DNA of 64,000 nt from Sphingopyxis sp. USTB-05 (GTDB lineage: Bacteria > Pseudomonadota > Alphaproteobacteria > Sphingomonadales > Sphingomonadaceae), in NCBI RefSeq assembly GCF_023822045.1, contig NZ_CP084712.1:1736001-1800000 (forward strand), written 5' to 3'. Positions 33,684-42,341 of the stretch are shown piece by piece (position 1 is the first letter of the stretch; the number at the start of each line of letters is the position of its first letter). The notes beneath the pieces are model-generated. The model worked only from the letters and a program-made list of their open reading frames with translations. It was not told the DNA's origin and did not search any database. The translations under genes and the position numbers were made by a program.

Positions 33684-36600
33684 TCAGGGCTTGTCGGCTT
33701 CCCACCAATAAGGATTGCGTTTGCGGTTGCCCGTCTCGGCCTCGTTCATCGTCAGCGGATCATAGAGCCGTCCGCCGAGCATCACGCGGTGGATCTGTTC
33801 GGTACTGCGGATGTTCTCGGTGGGATCTGCATCGAGAATCAGCAGGTCGGCAAGTTTGCCGGCCTCAAGCGACCCGATATCCTTGGCATAGCCGAGCGAG
33901 GTTGCAGGCATGATCGTCGCGGCGCGGAGCGCATCGATGTTGCTCCAGCCGCCGCGTACGAACGACCAGATTTCCCAATGCGCGCCAAGACCCGATTGCT
34001 GGCCGTGCGCGCCGATCGACACCATACGGCCCGTCGCTGCGATCTTACCAGCCTCGCGCGCCGAATCATCGTCTACATAATCGCTTTCAGGCGCGATCAC
34101 GCGGCGTTTGTTGTTCGCGGCGAGCTCGGTCGGCGGGGCGTGGCGCGACAGGATCGGATGTTCCCACACATTGGTGTGCGCGCGCCAATAGGGGTCGCCC
34201 GCCGGGCCGCCATAGGTCACGACAAGCGTCGGGGTGTAATCGACCTGGGTCTGCCCCCACAGTTGCACCAGATCCTTGTAAAAGACATGGAGCGGAACAT
34301 TATGTTCGACGGTCGAATTGCCGTCCTGGATCAGCGTCACGTCCTGCGTGAACAGCGAGCCGCCCTCCGGCACGACGGTCATCCCTTCGACCTGTGCTGC
34401 TTTCACCACCATCTGGCGCTGGTCGCGGCGCGGCTGGTTATAGTTTTTGACGCTATGCGCACCCTGTGCCTTCAGGCGGCGAACATGCGCAAGCGCGTCG
34501 TCATAGCCGTCAATCTCGGCATAGATGCCCGCCGCTTTCGCCCCATAAATGACCTCGCCGGTCGAGAAAATGCGCGGCGCGAGGATCAGACCGGCGCGCT
34601 GCATTTCGGAGGAGACAAAGATTTCCGACGCACGCGACGAGGGATTGTGACTGGTGGTCGTCCCCATCGCGAGATTGACGATCTCCGACCAGTTCTGCTG
34701 CGGCACCAGTTCGTCGTCGCCGTGCGAGCCGTGCGCGTGGGCGTCGACGAAGCCGGGAACGATCGTCTTGCCGGTCGCATCGACGGTCACCGCGCCAGCA
34801 GGAACCGTGATCGCGCCCGCCGCGCCGACCGCGGTGATGCGGTCGCCGTCGATGACGATCGCGCCATTCTCGATGACGCCTCCGTCCTTGTCGGCCATCG
34901 TCACGATCTTGGCGCCCGTGATGACGACGACGCCCTTATGCTTTGACGCCGCCTGCGTCATCGACAGCGATACGCCATCGGTCGGCGGGGTGAACTTCGG
35001 CGCCTTGTCATCGGCGGGAGCATTGGTGAAGAGGCTGGCGAGGTCGGCGCTGAACAGCGTCGCGCCGCGGCTCCAGTGCAGGCGGCGGCCGCCGTCGGAC
35101 CAGTGCATATATTCGGCGCCGCTGCCGCTGACGCGCGTGACGGGCAGCGCACCGCTCTTGGTCCCGAGCGACACATCCTGACCGCCGGGCATAAGCGGAG
35201 TGACGTAGGCGTCGTAGTTCTGCCGGAACGCCAGTGTCCGGCCATCGGGCGAGATTTCATAGTCGCTGACAAGTTCGCCATTGGCATGGACACGTTTGTC
35301 CTGCCCGTGGAGGTCAGTGCTGACGAGCTGGCTTTTGCCGTCGGCGGCGGTGACCATGAAGACGCGGTCGCTGGTGGACGCGAACTGCGGCTTGGCGCCG
35401 TCGTTGCTGATCCGTTCGGCGTTGCCGCCGCTCGCGGCGATGCGGTACACGCCGGGGTCTTCGCTCCAGCGCGCCGAGGTCAGTCCGCCGCTACCGCGCC
35501 GTTCGAACACGATCGTCTTGCCGTCGGGCGAGAAGCGCGGCTCGGCATAATGGCCGGGTGTCGCGGTGAGCTTGCGCGAGCTGCCGCCGCCCGCACCGAT
35601 GACGTGGATTTCACCCATGCCGCCATCGGTCCAGCGCACGAAGACGAGCGACTTGCCATCCCGCGACCAGCTTGGCCACAATTCCATTGCGTCGTCCTTC
35701 GCGCCGGTCAGTCGCCGCGCGCTGCCGCCGGTAGCGGGTTTGACCCACAGCTTGCCGAGCGTCTCGAACACGACGCTCCGCCCATCGGGCGAAACTTCGG
35801 CCCAGCGCGGCATCTTCGTCGCAAAGCTGTCGGGCGCGACCTCGACTACCGGATGCGTCGCATCGACGATGGTGCGGTCGTCGCTGACGCTGAACGGGAC
35901 GATGCGTGCCTCGCCGCCAGCGCCGCTTACGCGGCGCAGTTTGCCGCCTGCCCAGAAGACGATGTCGCTGCTATCGGGCGTCCATGCCATGTTCGGATAG
36001 ACGCCCGTCACCGCCCAGGTTTCCTGCACGTCCTGGTCGAGCGCGTCATAGACCTTCTTTTCGGCGCCGGAGGCCAGGTCCTTCACATAAAGTTTCGATT
36101 GCGTCCCTTCGCGGCGGACGAAGGCAAGGCGCTTGCCATCGGGCGAGGGGGTCGGGCGGACCGCGCCGCCGGGACCCGATGCCGCGGTACTGATCTCGCC
36201 ATCTTCCAGGCTGTAGCGTTCGATGTGGAAAAGGTCGGTGTTGCTGTCCTGTGCATATTCGAAGATCGGGCCCGGAGTGACGTTGCGCGTGTAGAACACG
36301 CTCTTGCCGTCGGCGGCGAAGATCGGCTCGCCAAGCTCCTTCTGGTGGCGCTCGTTCGGCTTTTTGACCAGCGGCACGCCGGCGCCGCCCGAGACATGAT
36401 ACATCCAAACCTCGCCGGTGCCGAGCGAGCGGCCCGTCGTGAAATGCTTCTTCGCGACGATGAACTGGCCGTCGGGCGACCAACTCGGCTGGTTGAGCAG
36501 GCGGAAATCTTCCTTCGAAATCTGCTTCTTGTCGCTGCCGTCGCGGTTCATCAGCCAGATATTGTCGCCGCCCGCGCGGTCGGAGACGAACGCGATGCGT

Positions 36601-36923
36601 TTGCCGTCGGGCGAGAAGCGCGGTTGATGTTCATAGGCGAGTCCCTCGGCGATGCGCGTCGGCGTCCCGCCCTCGATCGGCATCGTATAGATGTCGCCGA
36701 GCAGGTCGAACGCGATCGTGCGGCCGTCGGGCGCGACGTCGACGTTCATCCAGCTACCTTCGTCGACCGAAAGCTGGACCTTGCGGGTTGTCAGGCCTGG
36801 AGGGGCGTTGACGTCCCATTTTTCGGGCTTCGCCTCTGCTGTGGGAGCTGGCGGCGCGGTTTGCGCCCAGACCGAGGTCGAACAAGCCAAAGTCGCCGCG
36901 AGAGCGAGAGCGAAGCGCGTCAT
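33684..36923 (-). CDS. TolB-type beta-propeller / amidohydrolase fusion, exported
   Basis: A 1079-residue exported protein. The signal peptide covers residues 1-20 (cleavage near VWA). About 40-640 holds repeated WD40-like (PD40) blades of the form FSPDGKRIAFVS, WSPDGQFIV and ISPDGRTLAF, as in TolB and DPP4-like peptidases. About 680-1060 is an amidohydrolase of the imidazolonepropionase/D-aminoacylase type: GKTIVPGFVDAHAHGSH gives the metal-binding HxH, and LEAGKLADLLILDADP is the usual C-terminal motif. The substrate is unknown, perhaps a peptide or modified amino acid. I chose the ATG at 36923 because AGGGG lies six bases upstream. Confidence 0.9.
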   Translation of the reverse strand: MTRFALALAATLACSTSVWAQTAPPAPTAEAKPEKWDVNAPPGLTTRKVQLSVDEGSWMNVDVAPDGRTIAFDLLGDIYTMPIEGGTPTRIAEGLAYEHQPRFSPDGKRIAFVSDRAGGDNIWLMNRDGSDKKQISKEDFRLLNQPSWSPDGQFIVAKKHFTTGRSLGTGEVWMYHVSGGAGVPLVKKPNERHQKELGEPIFAADGKSVFYTRNVTPGPIFEYAQDSNTDLFHIERYSLEDGEISTAASGPGGAVRPTPSPDGKRLAFVRREGTQSKLYVKDLASGAEKKVYDALDQDVQETWAVTGVYPNMAWTPDSSDIVFWAGGKLRRVSGAGGEARIVPFSVSDDRTIVDATHPVVEVAPDSFATKMPRWAEVSPDGRSVVFETLGKLWVKPATGGSARRLTGAKDDAMELWPSWSRDGKSLVFVRWTDGGMGEIHVIGAGGGSSRKLTATPGHYAEPRFSPDGKTIVFERRGSGGLTSARWSEDPGVYRIAASGGNAERISNDGAKPQFASTSDRVFMVTAADGKSQLVSTDLHGQDKRVHANGELVSDYEISPDGRTLAFRQNYDAYVTPLMPGGQDVSLGTKSGALPVTRVSGSGAEYMHWSDGGRRLHWSRGATLFSADLASLFTNAPADDKAPKFTPPTDGVSLSMTQAASKHKGVVVITGAKIVTMADKDGGVIENGAIVIDGDRITAVGAAGAITVPAGAVTVDATGKTIVPGFVDAHAHGSHGDDELVPQQNWSEIVNLAMGTTTSHNPSSRASEIFVSSEMQRAGLILAPRIFSTGEVIYGAKAAGIYAEIDGYDDALAHVRRLKAQGAHSVKNYNQPRRDQRQMVVKAAQVEGMTVVPEGGSLFTQDVTLIQDGNSTVEHNVPLHVFYKDLVQLWGQTQVDYTPTLVVTYGGPAGDPYWRAHTNVWEHPILSRHAPPTELAANNKRRVIAPESDYVDDDSAREAGKIAATGRMVSIGAHGQQSGLGAHWEIWSFVRGGWSNIDALRAATIMPATSLGYAKDIGSLEAGKLADLLILDADPTENIRSTEQIHRVMLGGRLYDPLTMNEAETGNRKRNPYWWEADKP

Positions 36924-36944
36924 AAACATCCCCTGTTGAAACTT

Positions 36945-36959
36945 TCGTATACCATATGG
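36945..36959. promoter_or_regulatory. Palindromic operator candidates in the divergent promoter region
   Basis: GTATAC at 36947-36952, set in TCGTATACCA, resembles operator cores used by FadR-subfamily GntR regulators. CCATATGG (36952-36959) follows immediately. Both lie between the amidohydrolase (minus) and CoA-transferase (plus) genes. No GntR regulator gene is adjacent. Confidence 0.3.
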
Positions 36960-37059
36960 CGCAGGCGCGAACATGCAAGCGACAGGTTTCGACGAAGAAC
37001 TGGCAGCGTCGACGAGTGGCTGCTAGCCCGGACCAAAGAAATCATCGGGAGAGCAAGGC

Positions 37060-38238
37060 GTGCCGCTAACGGGGATCAGGGTACTCGACTTCGGACGCTA
37101 TATTGCGGGCCCTTATTGTGCGGCATTGCTTGCGGACTATGGCGCCGACGTCATCCGCATCGAGGCGCCCGGCGGCAATGACGACCGCTATACTGTGCCT
37201 GTCGCCGAGGATGGTTCGGGGGCTATGTTCATGCAAATGAACCGCGCCAAGCGCTGCCTGACGCTGAAACCCGGAAGCGCCGAAGGGCGCGAGATTGTTC
37301 GCCGCCTTGTCGAAACGGCCGATGTCGTGATTGCCAACCTGCCGCACGACGCGCTGACCAAATTGGGGCTCGACCATGACAGCCTGTCCGCGATCAACCC
37401 GCGCATCATTCTGGCGACCGCGTCTGCGTTCGGCAGCGAGGGCCCGCTTGCAAGCCGCGTGGGCTTTGATGCGGTGGGGCAGGCGATGTCGGGAACGGTT
37501 CACCTCACCGGTACGCCCGATCAACCGTACCGCGCGCAGGTCAATTATGTCGATTTCGGCACGGCGCTCCACTGTGCCTTTGGTGTGATGCTCGCGCTGC
37601 GCGAGCGCGAGGTGACGGGGAAGGGGCAATGTGTCTCCGGGTCGTTGCTCGGAACCGCGCTTGCCATGTCGAATGCGCTCACGATCGACCATGCGCTGAA
37701 TGGTATCGAGCGTCAGCCGATCGGGAATCGCAGCTTCAGTTCGGGACCGACCGACGTGTTCCGAACGCGCGATGGCTGGATTATCACGCAGATCGTCGGC
37801 TCGGGGATCTTCGCGCGCTGGGCCGAACTGGTCGGGCGGCCCGAACTGGTCGATGACCCGCTCTATGCCAGCGACATTTTGCGCGGAGACAATGGCGAGG
37901 AACTAAGCGCGATCATGCAGCGCTGGTGTATCGAGCGGACGAGCGAAGAGGCGATCGCCGAGCTTGCTGCAGGCCGCGTGCCCGCAGCGCCCGTGCTGCG
38001 CGCGGGCGAGGCGCTCGCGCAGCCGCAGGTTACGGCAATGGGATTGGTTGAGCCGGTCGACTATCCAGGCGCGGCGGGCGCGGTGCCGGTTATCCGTGCG
38101 CCGATCAATCTTTCGGAAAGTAGCAAAAGTGCCGCGCAGCGTGCGCCGCAAGTCGGCGAGCATAGCGACGCGATCCTTTCGGAACTCGGTTATGATGCCC
38201 AAGCCATTTCGGCTTTGCGGGGGGCAAAGATTATTTGA
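37060..38238 (+). CDS. CaiB/BaiF (class III) CoA-transferase
   Basis: A 392-residue family III CoA-transferase, moving CoA between acyl donors and acceptors through an aspartyl-CoA thioester. The N-terminal LTGIRVLDFGRYIAGPYCA, LLADYGADVIRIE and GREIVRRLVETADVVI are classical. The catalytic Asp is probably the one in NYVDFGTALH. It starts with GTG at 37060. Acyl-CoA dehydrogenases lie nearby, which suggests the breakdown of an organic acid activated by CoA transfer, but the substrate is unknown. Confidence 0.9.
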   Translation: MPLTGIRVLDFGRYIAGPYCAALLADYGADVIRIEAPGGNDDRYTVPVAEDGSGAMFMQMNRAKRCLTLKPGSAEGREIVRRLVETADVVIANLPHDALTKLGLDHDSLSAINPRIILATASAFGSEGPLASRVGFDAVGQAMSGTVHLTGTPDQPYRAQVNYVDFGTALHCAFGVMLALREREVTGKGQCVSGSLLGTALAMSNALTIDHALNGIERQPIGNRSFSSGPTDVFRTRDGWIITQIVGSGIFARWAELVGRPELVDDPLYASDILRGDNGEELSAIMQRWCIERTSEEAIAELAAGRVPAAPVLRAGEALAQPQVTAMGLVEPVDYPGAAGAVPVIRAPINLSESSKSAAQRAPQVGEHSDAILSELGYDAQAISALRGAKII

Positions 38239-38276
38239 GCGGGGAAGGGTGGACAAACGACGATCGCCAATTAAAT

Positions 38277-38288
38277 TACCGATCAGTA
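38277..38288. promoter_or_regulatory. Short palindrome before the yghU-like gene
   Basis: TACCGATCAGTA is a dyad with two mismatched inner positions, 25 bases upstream of the ATG at 38313, in an AT-rich stretch likely to hold the promoter. It may be an operator. Confidence 0.2.
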
Positions 38289-38312
38289 TAAAAATCAGCC
38301 CAGGAGTTCTCC

Positions 38313-39188
38313 ATGACCGACAATAACGAATATGTGCCCCCGAAAGTCTGGACCTGGGACAAGGAGAGCGGTGGGCGCTTCGCCAATATCAACCGCCCGA
38401 TCGCGGGGCCGACCCATGACAAGGAGCTGCCGATCGGCAAGCATCCGCTCCAGCTTTATTCGCTCGGCACGCCCAATGGCGTGAAGGTGACGGTGATGCT
38501 CGAGGAATTGCTCGAGGCGGGGCACAGCGGCGCCGAATATGACGCCTGGCTGATCAAGATCGGCGACGGCGACCAGTTTTCGAGCGGCTTCGTCGACGCC
38601 AATCCGAACAGCAAGATTCCCGCGCTCGTTGATCGCAGCGGCGCCGAACCGATCCGCGTCTTTGAATCGGGCGCGATCCTGATCCATTTGGCTGAGAAAT
38701 TTGGCGCCTTCCTGCCGACCGAGACCGCCAAGCGCGCCGAAGTCCTGTCGTGGCTTATGTGGCAGATGGGTAGCACGCCGTTCCTCGGCGGCGGCTTTGG
38801 CCATTTCTATGCCTATGCCCCGACGAAGCAGGAATATCCGATCAATCGCTATGCGATGGAAGTGAAGCGGCAACTGGACGTACTCGACCGGCGCCTTGCG
38901 GAGAGCGAATATCTGGGCGGCGGCGACTATTCGATCGCCGACATGGCGGTATGGCCCTGGTACGGCGCACTGGCGAAGGGGCTGGTCTATGAAGCGGGCG
39001 AGTTTCTCGAAGTCGAGAGCTACAAAAATGTCCAGCGCTGGACCGACCAGATCGCGACACGGCCCGCGGTAAAGCGCGGGCGAATGGTCAACCGCGTGAT
39101 GGGCGATCCCGCAAGCCAACTTCACGAACGCCATGACGCATCGGATTTCGAACTGCGCACGCAGGACAAGTTGCAGGACGCCGAATAG
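38313..39188 (+). CDS. yghU: YghU-type glutathione-dependent disulfide reductase/GST
   Basis: A 291-residue nu-class GST homologue. The thioredoxin domain begins around residue 46 (LQLYSLGTPNGVKVTVMLEE), with the TPNG glutathione-binding turn, NSKIPAL cis-Pro loop and ESGAILIHLAEK. The C-terminal helical domain carries GGDYSIADMAVWPW. An N-terminal extension of about 45 residues (YVPPKVWTWDKESGGRFANINRPIAGPTHDKEL) is diagnostic of YghU/YfcG relatives, which bind two glutathiones and reduce disulfides. An AGGAG site precedes the ATG, and a strong terminator follows. Confidence 0.93.
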   Translation: MTDNNEYVPPKVWTWDKESGGRFANINRPIAGPTHDKELPIGKHPLQLYSLGTPNGVKVTVMLEELLEAGHSGAEYDAWLIKIGDGDQFSSGFVDANPNSKIPALVDRSGAEPIRVFESGAILIHLAEKFGAFLPTETAKRAEVLSWLMWQMGSTPFLGGGFGHFYAYAPTKQEYPINRYAMEVKRQLDVLDRRLAESEYLGGGDYSIADMAVWPWYGALAKGLVYEAGEFLEVESYKNVQRWTDQIATRPAVKRGRMVNRVMGDPASQLHERHDASDFELRTQDKLQDAE

Positions 39189-39214
39189 ACTGAAGTCCCG
39201 ACGGAATAGACAGG

Positions 39215-39244
39215 ACGGCGCCGGGTTTTCCCGGCGCCGTTTTC
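39215..39244 (+). terminator. Intrinsic terminator after yghU
   Basis: An 11-base perfect stem ACGGCGCCGGG/CCCGGCGCCGT with a TTTT loop, followed by TTTTC. Confidence 0.85.
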
Positions 39245-39323
39245 ATTTGGGGCGGGCGCCGCGCGGCGCGCCCGCATAAGCTGGACAAGCCGCGCCGTTC
39301 GGCGCAATCATCGGGATAAGGCC

Positions 39324-39355
39324 AGTTGCAAGTCGCAACTTGCCGTTTACGTAAA
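39324..39355. promoter_or_regulatory. Two palindromic operator candidates upstream of the acyl-CoA dehydrogenase operon
   Basis: AGTTGC-N5-GCAACT (39324-39340) and the perfect palindrome TTTACGTAAA (39346-39355) are six bases apart, about 50 bases before the ATG at 39403. The second resembles sites of the MerR/TetR regulators of branched-chain or fatty acyl-CoA catabolism in proteobacteria. No regulator gene is adjacent. Confidence 0.5.
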
Positions 39356-39402
39356 GGTGAGCGCCCATTATAAGGTCGCCATTGCCCAATGGGAGATTCG
39401 TG

Positions 39403-40596
39403 ATGGACATGGAATTCAGCCCCGAAGATCTCGCCTTCCAACAGGAAGTGCGCGACTTCATCGCCGAAAATTACCCCGCCGAACTGCGCGGGAAGCAGGA
39501 TGAAGGCGAGGAGCTGTCCAAGGAAGACTTCCTCGTCTGGCACAAGATTTTGCACAAGAAGGGCTGGATCGCGCCCGCTTGGCCGGTCGAATATGGCGGC
39601 ACCGGCTGGACGCCGACGCAGCGTTTCATTTGGTCCGAAGAAACCGCGCGCGCCGACTGTATCCGCTTGATGCCCTTCGGCCTCGCGATGGTCGGCCCCG
39701 TGATCTACACCTTTGGCACGCCCGAACAGAAAGCCCATTTCCTGCCCCGCATCCTGTCGGGTGAGGATTGGTGGTGTCAGGGCTATTCGGAACCCGGTTC
39801 GGGCTCCGACCTTGCGAGCCTTCGCACCGCTGCGGTGCCTGACGGCGACGACTATATCGTCAACGGGCAAAAGACCTGGACGACGTTGGCGCAGCACGCC
39901 GACTGGGGCTTTTTCCTTGTCCGCACCGACAAGGAAGCGAAGCAGCAGGAAGGCATCAGCTTTCTTCTCATCGACATGAAATCGCCCGGCATCACTGTGC
40001 GCCCGATCATCACGCTGGGTGGCGAGCATGAAGTCAACGAAGTCTGGCTCGAAGATGTCCGCGTACCGCAGTCGCAGCGCGTCTATGAGGAAAACAAGGG
40101 CTGGACCTGCGCCAAATTCCTCCTCGCGCACGAACGCACCGGCATCGCCGGTGTCGCGGCGTCGAAGCGCGGGATCGAAAAGGTGAAGGCGATCGCCCGC
40201 ACCGAACTCGACGGTGACAAGCCCTTGCTCGCCAACGCCTTCTTCAAGCGCAAGGTCGCCGATCTCGAAGTCGATCTCGCCGCGCTCGAATTCACCGAAT
40301 TGCGCAGCCTTGCGGGTCCGAACGCCAATCGCGGACCGGGACCGGAATCGAGCCTGCTCAAGATCAAGGGTTCGGAAATCCAGCAGCGTCTTACCGAACT
40401 CACGTTGGAAGCCGTCGGCCATTATGGCGCGCCTTACTTCCGCGGCTTTGGTGAGGGTGACAATGAGCATCCGATCGGGCCGGACTATGCGCACCGCGCC
40501 GCGCCGACCTATTTCAACACGCGCAAGACGACGATCTATGGCGGGTCGAACGAGATTCAGCGCAACATCATCGCAAAGATGGTTCTGGGGCTTTGA
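39403..40596 (+). CDS. Acyl-CoA dehydrogenase, first subunit of a pair
   Basis: A 397-residue flavin acyl-CoA dehydrogenase. The N-terminal helical domain (1-125), the middle beta domain with YSEPGSGSDLASL and WTTLAQHADW, and the C-terminal helical domain with FNTRKTTIYGGSNEIQRNII are present. Introduces a trans-2 double bond into an acyl-CoA, passing electrons to ETF. The next gene is a second, more divergent ACAD subunit, as in the alpha/beta heteromeric dehydrogenases known for sterol side chains and similar bulky acyls. I chose ATG 39403; a second ATG lies two codons later. Confidence 0.92.
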   Translation: MDMEFSPEDLAFQQEVRDFIAENYPAELRGKQDEGEELSKEDFLVWHKILHKKGWIAPAWPVEYGGTGWTPTQRFIWSEETARADCIRLMPFGLAMVGPVIYTFGTPEQKAHFLPRILSGEDWWCQGYSEPGSGSDLASLRTAAVPDGDDYIVNGQKTWTTLAQHADWGFFLVRTDKEAKQQEGISFLLIDMKSPGITVRPIITLGGEHEVNEVWLEDVRVPQSQRVYEENKGWTCAKFLLAHERTGIAGVAASKRGIEKVKAIARTELDGDKPLLANAFFKRKVADLEVDLAALEFTELRSLAGPNANRGPGPESSLLKIKGSEIQQRLTELTLEAVGHYGAPYFRGFGEGDNEHPIGPDYAHRAAPTYFNTRKTTIYGGSNEIQRNIIAKMVLGL

Positions 40597-40600
40597 ATGC

Positions 40601-40688
40601 GTCGCCCCCGCGAAAGCGGGGGCCGCAGTCGGCCGGACTCAGCTCCGCAATATAAACCTACAGCGGCCCCTGCCTATGCGGGGGCGAC
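40601..40688. repeat. Palindromic repeat between the two acyl-CoA dehydrogenase genes
   Basis: Left arm 40601-40626 and right arm 40663-40688 are imperfect inverted copies of GTCGCCCCCGC...GGGGCCGC. The left arm is itself a short hairpin (CCCCCGC GAAA GCGGGGG). It fills the 103-base gap inside a probable operon. Confidence 0.75.
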
Positions 40689-40699
40689 GGGGATAAAAA

Positions 40700-41839
40700 A
40701 TGGATTTCACCTACACCGAAACGCAGGACATGATCCGCGACACGCTCGCCCGTTTCCTTGGCGATACCTATGATTTCGAAACGCGCCAGAAGTTCATCAA
40801 CAGCGATAGCGGGCGTGACCCGGCAATCTGGACCGCGCTTGCGCAGGAACTGGGAATGCTCGGCGCATCCTTTGCCGAAGACCATGGCGGCCTTGGCGGC
40901 GGCGCGCTCGAAAATGCGATCATCATGGAAGAATTGGGCAAGGTCATCGCGATCGAGCCCTATCTTCCGACCGTCGTCATCGCGGGCGGCGCGCTCAAGG
41001 CTGTTGGCGGCGCGCAGGCCGATGCGGTCATCCCCGAGATTATCGCAGGCAACGCGATCATCGCCTTTGCCTACGCCGAACCGCAGGGCCGGTATGACCT
41101 CGCGAACCTGCGCACCACCGCAAAGAAGGACGGCGCGGGCTATGTGCTGAACGGTCACAAGGGCGTCGTCTATGCGGCACCCTGGGCGACGCATCTGCTT
41201 GTCACCGCACGCACCGGCGGCAACGCCCGCGACCGCGACGGCGTTTCGCTGTTCCTGATCGACGCCAATCTTCCCGGCATCGTGCGCCGCGACTATCCGA
41301 CCGTCGACGGTAGCCGCGCGTCAGAAATCTATTTCGAGAATGTCGCGATTCCGGGCGATGCCTTACTGGGCGGCGAGGGCACCGGCCTGTCGTTGATCGA
41401 ACAGGTCGTTGACGAAGCCACGGTCGCCGTTTGCGCCGAGGCCACCGGCGTGATGCAGAAGCTGCACGAAGGCACGCTGGAATATACGCAGCAGCGTAAG
41501 CAGTTCGGCGTGCCGATCGCGAAGTTCCAGGTACTGCAGCATCGCATGGTCGACATGTTCATGGAGGTCGAACAGGCGCGCTCTATGACGATCATGGGTA
41601 CGTTGAAGCTGGGCCTGCCTGCGAACGAGCGGATGGCGGCGGTATCGGCAGCGAAAGCCAAGGTTGCGCGCGGCGCCAATTTCGTCGGGCAAAATGCGAT
41701 CCAGACGCATGGCGGCATCGGCATCACGCAGGAATTGGCGATCGGCCATTATTTCAAGCGCGCGACGATGATCGAAAGCCAGTTCGGCACCGTCGATCAC
41801 CATATGGATCGTTACGAACGGATCGCGCTGTCGGACTGA
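40700..41839 (+). CDS. Acyl-CoA dehydrogenase, second subunit of a pair
   Basis: A 379-residue ACAD-family protein. It keeps the fold (YTETQDMIRDTLARFL start, YAEPQGRYDL in the FAD-shielding position, QRKQFGVPIAKFQVLQHRM and NAIQTHGGIGITQELAIGHYF) but diverges from the first gene. In heteromeric ACADs one subunit supplies the catalytic Glu and the other FAD contacts; which is which cannot be settled by eye. The gap from the first gene holds a palindromic repeat, and there is no strong RBS. A 502-base gene-free stretch follows. Confidence 0.9.
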   Translation: MDFTYTETQDMIRDTLARFLGDTYDFETRQKFINSDSGRDPAIWTALAQELGMLGASFAEDHGGLGGGALENAIIMEELGKVIAIEPYLPTVVIAGGALKAVGGAQADAVIPEIIAGNAIIAFAYAEPQGRYDLANLRTTAKKDGAGYVLNGHKGVVYAAPWATHLLVTARTGGNARDRDGVSLFLIDANLPGIVRRDYPTVDGSRASEIYFENVAIPGDALLGGEGTGLSLIEQVVDEATVAVCAEATGVMQKLHEGTLEYTQQRKQFGVPIAKFQVLQHRMVDMFMEVEQARSMTIMGTLKLGLPANERMAAVSAAKAKVARGANFVGQNAIQTHGGIGITQELAIGHYFKRATMIESQFGTVDHHMDRYERIALSD

Positions 41840-42341
41840 CGCGGCAACCTTTCTGAAGCGGTTGCGACGAGTGTGACCGGTCGATGGAGGCTTTCGACCG
41901 GTTGCGGACCTCCCCATCATCGTCACCCCGGACTTGATCCGGGGTCCCGCTTGAAGTCGAAGTCGGTGAGCGCGTCAAAAAAGCGGGATCCCGGATCAAG
42001 TCCGGGATGACGAAAGGCGGGTGACTGAACGACAACTTCCCACGCCAAAGCAGACATGGCCTTCAAATAGGTCTTTCCTACATTATCCGGCTGTGTCAGC
42101 CTTCGTCCGGCTCTTTCATTCGGTGAACAAAAAGGGTGGTCGCTGCCTGCTTACGGGTACGACCACGATCGGACGTGCCGCGCACATCCGGCACTCCGCG
42201 ACTTGCAAATCGGGGCGCTCATAGGACTGAACTTTCCTGAACTTTGGAATATTGCGCGGCCCTTGCGCCGATCCGATCCGGATCCAGCCGGGCGATGTCC
42301 AAAGAGGGTAACGGCAGCTCCCACCCAAGTGCGGACGTACG
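41840..42341. other. Gene-free region between convergent genes
   Basis: It contains a palindromic repeat at 41921-42012. From 42013 to 42341 I see no convincing gene: a 67-codon open frame (42021-42224) lacks an RBS and family similarity. A tandem decamer, CTGAACTTTC/CTGAACTTTG, lies at 42227-42246. Base composition falls somewhat here. Confidence 0.6.
41921..42012. repeat. Intergenic palindromic repeat, CGTCACCCCGGAC family
   Basis: The 32-base arms 41921-41952 and 41981-42012 are inverted copies with two mismatches, around a 28-base loop. The outer tips (CGTCA and TGACG) match those of the elements at 536 and 4330. It lies between the convergent acyl-CoA dehydrogenase and TonB-receptor genes. 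Confidence 0.85.

Noticed and set aside
35076..37181. A 701-codon open frame antisense to the propeller-amidohydrolase
   Set aside because: It mirrors the third-position GC bias of the real gene and runs through its promoter region. No recognisable domain.
42021..42224. A 67-codon open frame in the gene-free region
   Set aside because: No ribosome-binding site, no hydrophobic or domain pattern, and it begins at the edge of a palindromic repeat.
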